Assembly: GCA_003445895.1 (NCBI GenBank) | Contig: DMCD01000175.1 | Location: 3,851 to 13,737, forward strand | Direction: 5' to 3' | DNA length: 9,887 nt | Origin: Lachnoclostridium sp. | Lineage (GTDB): Bacteria > Bacillota > Clostridia > Lachnospirales > Lachnospiraceae | Shown: in pieces, positions 6,327 through 9,887 of the stretch | Layout of the letters: each line of letters starts with the position of its first letter | Numbering within the stretch: position 1 is the stretch's first letter | Notes under the pieces: generated by a model | Database searches by the model: none | Seen by the model: only the letters and a program-made list of their open reading frames with translations | Told to the model about the DNA's origin: nothing | Translations under genes and position numbers: made by a program

Positions 6327-7124
6327 ATGGCAGAGGTAAAACTGCTGGGAACGCGGGGGTCGGTTCCGGTATCCGGAACGGATTTTTCGGTATACGGAGG
6401 CGCCACCTCCGCCTATATGCTGCAGGCAGAAGGGGAGGTTCTGTTTCTCGATGCGGGAACGGGGATACGGAATGTGCAGGCGGAGGATGTCCGGGGGGAC
6501 CATATCCACATTCTCCTGACCCATACCCATATTGACCATATCCTGGGCCTGCCCTTCTTCCTGCTGGAACACTGCATAGGAAAAACCGTGGAGATATGGG
6601 GAAGAAGCCGCAGAGGAGAAAGCATCGAAGAACAGCTGAACCATCTGTTTTCCCTGCCCCTGTGGCCGGCACCCCTCAGGGCCTATCCGGGGATAGAATA
6701 CCGGTTCCGGGAGGTTCCGGAGGAAGCCTTTGCTATCGGCTCCTTTCACATCCGCGCCATGGAGTCGAACCATCCCGGCGGTTCCCTGGTCTGCCGGGTG
6801 GATGTCCAGGAAAAGAGCATGGTGCTGGCGACAGATTTTGAGCACGGAGAAGAGGCATCCGCTGCTCTGGCAGAGTTCTCTGCCGGGGCAGACCTCATCC
6901 TGTATGACGGGCAGTATACTTCTGAAAATTATGAGAAGCACAGAAACTTCGGCCACTCGACGCCGGAGGAGGGAATAAAGCTCCTCCGGCAGGCGGGCGC
7001 CGGCCGGCTTATGATTGTCCATCACGACCCGGGACAGACGGATAATATGCTTGCGGCCCGGGAAAAGGCAGCAGGTCAGGAGAATGTTTCCTTTGCGAGG
7101 GAGAAAGAGACGGTGATTTTATGA
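6327..7124 (+). CDS. Metallo-beta-lactamase-fold hydrolase, possible cyclic-nucleotide phosphodiesterase
   Basis: This is a 265-residue cytoplasmic metallohydrolase. It opens with KLLGTRGSVPVSG and YGGATS (5-28), then LDAGTGIR (41-48), the metal-binding HTHIDH (66-71), H149, D170 (ATDFEH), DGQYT (194-198), H210 in GHSTPEEG and HHDP (232-235), so the dinuclear metal site looks intact. The GTRGS...YGG.T start and THTHIDHI.GLPFF are features I associate with the PhnP-like (COG1235) branch, which includes proteins related to class II cyclic-nucleotide phosphodiesterases. A cAMP-hydrolysing role is an inference strengthened by the GAF/HD-GYP gene that overlaps its end by 4 nt and the adenylate cyclase two genes away. 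An AGAGGA site lies 8 nt before the ATG. A phosphodiesterase or esterase of other specificity remains possible. Confidence 0.8.
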   Translation: MAEVKLLGTRGSVPVSGTDFSVYGGATSAYMLQAEGEVLFLDAGTGIRNVQAEDVRGDHIHILLTHTHIDHILGLPFFLLEHCIGKTVEIWGRSRRGESIEEQLNHLFSLPLWPAPLRAYPGIEYRFREVPEEAFAIGSFHIRAMESNHPGGSLVCRVDVQEKSMVLATDFEHGEEASAALAEFSAGADLILYDGQYTSENYEKHRNFGHSTPEEGIKLLRQAGAGRLMIVHHDPGQTDNMLAAREKAAGQENVSFAREKETVIL

Positions 7125-8590
7125 GAGAATACTCTGTGCAGCAGATGATTCATATCGCCATCGCCATGTCGGCGGAAAAGGACACCACGGCCCTTCTGGA
7201 CCGGATTCTCACGGAGGCCATGGAGATCACGAACTGTGACGGCGGTACCGTCTATGTGCGGGAGAAGGACGGGCTGCACTTTCACAACATGATCACGAAG
7301 TCAAAGGGATTTCACCGCAAACGGACGGGGAAGGAAGAGATTGCCCCGCCGGTGCCCATGACGAGAAGCCATGTATGTGCCTGCGCAGCCATGGACCATA
7401 AGAAGATTAATATCCGGGACGTGTATCTTGCGGAGGACTACGACTTTTCCGGTGCGGCAAAGTACGATAAGTACAATGATTACCGTACCTGCTCCATGCT
7501 GGTTGTGCCCATGGAGGATGAGAAGGGCCGGAATATCGGCGTTCTGCAGCTGATCAACGCCATGGATGACGAGGGACATGTGATCGCTTTTGACCCCGCC
7601 TGCGAGGACCTGATCACAGCCCTTTCGTCTCTTGCGGCCATCAGTATGAACAACAGCAGGCTGGCAAAGTCGGTGAACGATATCCTCCACTCCTTTGTGA
7701 CCGTGATGGTGGATGCGGTTGATGCGAGAAGCGCCTACAACGCCAACCACACAAAGAGCATGGTGCAGTACGCCTCCCGGTTCCTCTCCTGGCTGGATGA
7801 GACGGAGGCGCCCTTCCGGGTGCCGGAGGAGGAGAAGGATCCCTTCCTGATGAGCGTATGGCTGCACGATATCGGCAAGCTGGTCATCCCGCTGGAGGTG
7901 ATGGACAAGGCCACCCGCCTGGGGGATAAGGAAGAGCGGGTTATGCACCGCATTGAGACAGCATCCCTCATGGAGAAGATCCGGGGACTCACAGCCACAG
8001 CAGAGGCGGAGGATGCGGCCGCCTGCGAAGCCCGGCTGAAGGAGGCCGAAGTACTCCTCCGGAAGGCCAACACCGCGGGATTTCTTTCCGATGAGATGCT
8101 GGATGCCCTGGCGGCCATAAAGGATATTCCCTGCCTCACGGCAGGGGGGAACCGGGTTCCGCTCCTCACGGAAGAAGAATATGCTGCAGTCACCGTGCGG
8201 AAGGGAACGCTCACCGCAGAAGAACGAAAAGAGATCGAGCGCCACGTGGAATACACGGGGAGTCTTCTGGGGAAAATGGTTTTTGAGGGAGATTATGAGG
8301 AGGTGCCGAAGTGGGCCTCCATGCACCATGAATTCCTGAATGGGACGGGATATCCGGATCATAGAAAGGCGGAGGAGATTCCGCCGGAGGTCCGGCTTAT
8401 CACGATTCTCGATGTCTACGATGCCCTGACGGCGGAGGACCGTCCCTACAAGCCGCCGATGCCGCCGGAGAGAGCATTTTCCATCCTGGAAAGCATGCGG
8501 GATGAGGGAAAGCTGGACGGGGAGATGCTCCGGATGTTTAAAGAAAGCGGCGCCTGGAAGAAACCAGACGCCGTACAGAAAACCGAATAA
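7121..8590 (+). CDS. GAF and HD-GYP domain phosphohydrolase (signalling protein)
   Basis: This is a 489-residue soluble signalling protein. An N-terminal GAF sensor domain spans about 20-185, with CDGGTVYV (39-46), INIRDVY (96-102), YRTCSMLVVP (121-130) and GVLQLINA (140-147). The C-terminal HD-GYP phosphohydrolase domain has H210, LHDIGK (248-253), H375, HHE (402-404), NGTGYP (407-412) and DVYDALTAEDRPYK (431-444), so metal ligands and the GYP motif are all present. HD-GYP enzymes typically cleave cyclic di-GMP; GAF domains often bind cyclic nucleotides. Compared with ordinary HD-GYP domains, about 80-90 extra residues (roughly 275-360, rich in Ala, Glu and Lys) lie between the LHDIGK helix and GTLTAEERKEIERHV. 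I recall a GAF-linked HD family that carries such an insertion. The ATG lies inside the stop of the hydrolase gene (ATGA overlap), implying coupled translation. Confidence 0.88.
   Translation: MREYSVQQMIHIAIAMSAEKDTTALLDRILTEAMEITNCDGGTVYVREKDGLHFHNMITKSKGFHRKRTGKEEIAPPVPMTRSHVCACAAMDHKKINIRDVYLAEDYDFSGAAKYDKYNDYRTCSMLVVPMEDEKGRNIGVLQLINAMDDEGHVIAFDPACEDLITALSSLAAISMNNSRLAKSVNDILHSFVTVMVDAVDARSAYNANHTKSMVQYASRFLSWLDETEAPFRVPEEEKDPFLMSVWLHDIGKLVIPLEVMDKATRLGDKEERVMHRIETASLMEKIRGLTATAEAEDAAACEARLKEAEVLLRKANTAGFLSDEMLDALAAIKDIPCLTAGGNRVPLLTEEEYAAVTVRKGTLTAEERKEIERHVEYTGSLLGKMVFEGDYEEVPKWASMHHEFLNGTGYPDHRKAEEIPPEVRLITILDVYDALTAEDRPYKPPMPPERAFSILESMRDEGKLDGEMLRMFKESGAWKKPDAVQKTE
8549..8572 (-). 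terminator. Possible cyclase-gene terminator embedded in the convergent HD-GYP gene
   Basis: GGCGCCTGG (8549-8557) and CCAGACGCC (8564-8572) form a 9-bp stem with one mismatch and a 6-nt loop. Read on the - strand the stem is followed by the T-rich run GCTTTCTTTAAA, about 20 nt beyond the cyclase stop. On the + strand no T-run follows, so it would serve only the cyclase transcript. It lies within codons of the HD-GYP gene, so it may be coincidental. Confidence 0.45.
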
Positions 8591-8592
8591 GA

Positions 8593-9887
8593 TTAACGGG
8601 ACAGATGGTCGAGGGTGAGTATTTCAAAGCCCTCGGCCTTTCCTTTGAGCCGGATGGAGGATCCGAGGGAGGTAACCTGCGCCCGATCTCCCAGGATATC
8701 CGCCACCGCGCGGGAGATGAGGATCGTTCCGCCGGGGGCGTTGGATTCCAGTCTCGATGCGGTGTTGACCGTATCGCCGATGGCGGTGTAATCCATCCGC
8801 TTCGGCGCGCCGATATTACCCACGACAGCGGGGCCGTAGTGCACGCCGATGCCGAAGTCTACGGTGCGGCCGAACCGTTTCTGAAGCTCTTCGCCCAGAG
8901 CCTTCGACCCTTCCACCATGTCCATGGCGGCCGAACAGGCGAGATAAACCGGGTCCTCCTGTTCCACGGGCGCATTCCAGAAGGCCATGGTGCAGTCACC
9001 CACAAATTTGTCCAGGGTGCCGTGGTTCTTCATGATGCACTCCGTGGTGAGGGTCAGGTATTTATTGACGATCTCCACCACCGTCGGCGGATCCAGGGAT
9101 TCGCTCATGGTTGTGAAGCCGCGGACATCCACGAAGAGAACGGCGATATCATACATTTTTCCGCCGAGCTCCAGGGCTTCGGGGCCCTGAGAGAGGAGCT
9201 GCTTCATGACGGCCGGGTCCACATAGCGGCCGAAGGTCCGGGAGATGCGGTTTTTCTCCCGTCTCGCCCGGATGTAGTTGGCGGCCACCGAGGCGATAAA
9301 CAGGACGGTGACGGCCAGGGGAATCCAGAGCACATGGAGCACCAGGCCCGCCCGGGCATAGAGGAGCTTCGCGAGAACGAGCCACAGGGCGCAGGTTCCG
9401 ATCCAGACCGCGGCCGAGGGAAGGATCCGCCGGTCCAGGAAGAACAGCAGCAGGCCCGCGGACAGCAGGAAGAGAACTGCCAGCTGGGCGGTGCGGGATG
9501 CCTCCTTCGGGTAGAAGCCCCGGGTGAAGGCATCGATCAGGTTGGCGTGGATCTCCACGCCGTACATGGGCGCCGCGTGGGAGATGGAGGTGCGGTACTC
9601 ATCCTGCATGGCCGCCGCGTAGGGGCCGATGAGGACGATTTTTCCGGCAAATGCTTCCGGCGGGATGCTCCCGTCCAGCACATCGGTGATGGAGATGCCG
9701 TCGGAGTATCCGCCGGGCGCTTTCGTGAAGGGGATATAGAAGAATCCCTCCGGGGCTTCCGGCGCCGGATTCGGGGCGATGCCTGATGCGCTGCACCACC
9801 GCTCATAGACGGCCCGGGAGAGTGAGGGAACCTCCCCCTTCTCGGGGACGTCGATCTGAAGCAGGCCGTGGCGGAGCACCGCGTCCT
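8593..9887 (-). CDS. CHASE2-domain transmembrane class III adenylate cyclase (N-terminus missing)
   Basis: The frame is still open at the window end, so the N-terminus is cut; a GTG at 9879 is most likely internal. Residues here are counted from that GTG. The extracellular CHASE2 sensor part ends with GKIVLIGPYAAAMQDEYRT (79-97) and GVEIHANLIDAFTRG (107-121). Three hydrophobic helices follow (about 131-149, 153-173, 178-200), then a basic linker and a class III cyclase domain (about 242-428). Its metal-binding aspartates are D251 (FVDVRGF) and D295 (VGDCTMAF). K291 and T365 (YTAIGDTVN) occupy the purine-selecting positions in the adenylate-type combination, and N372 and R376 complete the catalytic set. 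It should make cAMP in response to an external signal. Its stop lies 2 nt from the stop of the convergent HD-GYP gene. Confidence 0.92.
   Translation of the reverse strand, partial: DAVLRHGLLQIDVPEKGEVPSLSRAVYERWCSASGIAPNPAPEAPEGFFYIPFTKAPGGYSDGISITDVLDGSIPPEAFAGKIVLIGPYAAAMQDEYRTSISHAAPMYGVEIHANLIDAFTRGFYPKEASRTAQLAVLFLLSAGLLLFFLDRRILPSAAVWIGTCALWLVLAKLLYARAGLVLHVLWIPLAVTVLFIASVAANYIRARREKNRISRTFGRYVDPAVMKQLLSQGPEALELGGKMYDIAVLFVDVRGFTTMSESLDPPTVVEIVNKYLTLTTECIMKNHGTLDKFVGDCTMAFWNAPVEQEDPVYLACSAAMDMVEGSKALGEELQKRFGRTVDFGIGVHYGPAVVGNIGAPKRMDYTAIGDTVNTASRLESNAPGGTILISRAVADILGDRAQVTSLGSSIRLKGKAEGFEILTLDHLSR

Noticed and set aside
8605..9786. + strand open frame of 393 codons opposite the adenylate cyclase
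   Set aside because: It is antisense to a cyclase with complete catalytic motifs and has a His/Gly/Asp/Arg-rich composition typical of a shadow frame. The frames at 7301-8362 (-) and 6231-7025 (-) were rejected for the same reason.

Overview
The window looks like a piece of chromosome from a strict anaerobe of the Bacillota (Clostridia, perhaps Lachnospiraceae-like). The reasons are strong AGGAGG-type ribosome binding sites, GC-rich genes separated by short AT-rich promoters with near-consensus TATAAT boxes, a tungsten-type aldehyde:ferredoxin oxidoreductase (AOR) with a polyferredoxin, and TupB/TupC-type tungstate uptake. The assignment is by protein style only; there is no rRNA or other phylogenetic marker here.

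Left two thirds (1-6138): a tungsten-enzyme island. On the + strand lie the 3' end of a tungstate ABC permease (tupB), its ATPase (tupC, 4-nt overlap) and a MoeB/ThiF/HesA-type adenylyltransferase. They meet, across a 17-bp bidirectional terminator, a - strand operon read as four-cluster ferredoxin, AOR, then a tiny MoaD/ThiS-like carrier ending in GGG. The carrier's start codon overlaps the AOR stop. Upstream on the same - strand is moeA (metal insertion into molybdopterin), separated from the ferredoxin by a 140-bp AT-rich spacer holding a good promoter and a hairpin or inverted repeat. Read together: tungstate import, activation of a dedicated sulfur carrier, pterin dithiolene formation, metal insertion, and the client enzyme with its electron-transfer partner.

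Right third (6139-9887): a signalling group. A divergent promoter region shared with moeA drives a metallo-beta-lactamase-fold hydrolase of the type related to cyclic-nucleotide phosphodiesterases, overlapped by 4 nt by a GAF + HD-GYP protein. Converging on it with only 2 nt between stop codons is a CHASE2 - three transmembrane helices - class III adenylate cyclase, cut by the window end. A cAMP-synthesising receptor, a possible cAMP-degrading enzyme and a GAF/HD-GYP protein side by side suggest a second-messenger module. A link to the tungsten island is only positional.

The most interesting points are the AOR's unusual CX3CX3C cluster motif, the adenylyltransferase lacking the family's active-site cysteine, the dedicated translationally coupled MoaD-like protein, the back-to-back overlapping moeA/hydrolase promoters, and the cyclase/HD-GYP/MBL grouping. 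I saw no mobile elements, CRISPR arrays, tRNA or rRNA genes, or integration sites.
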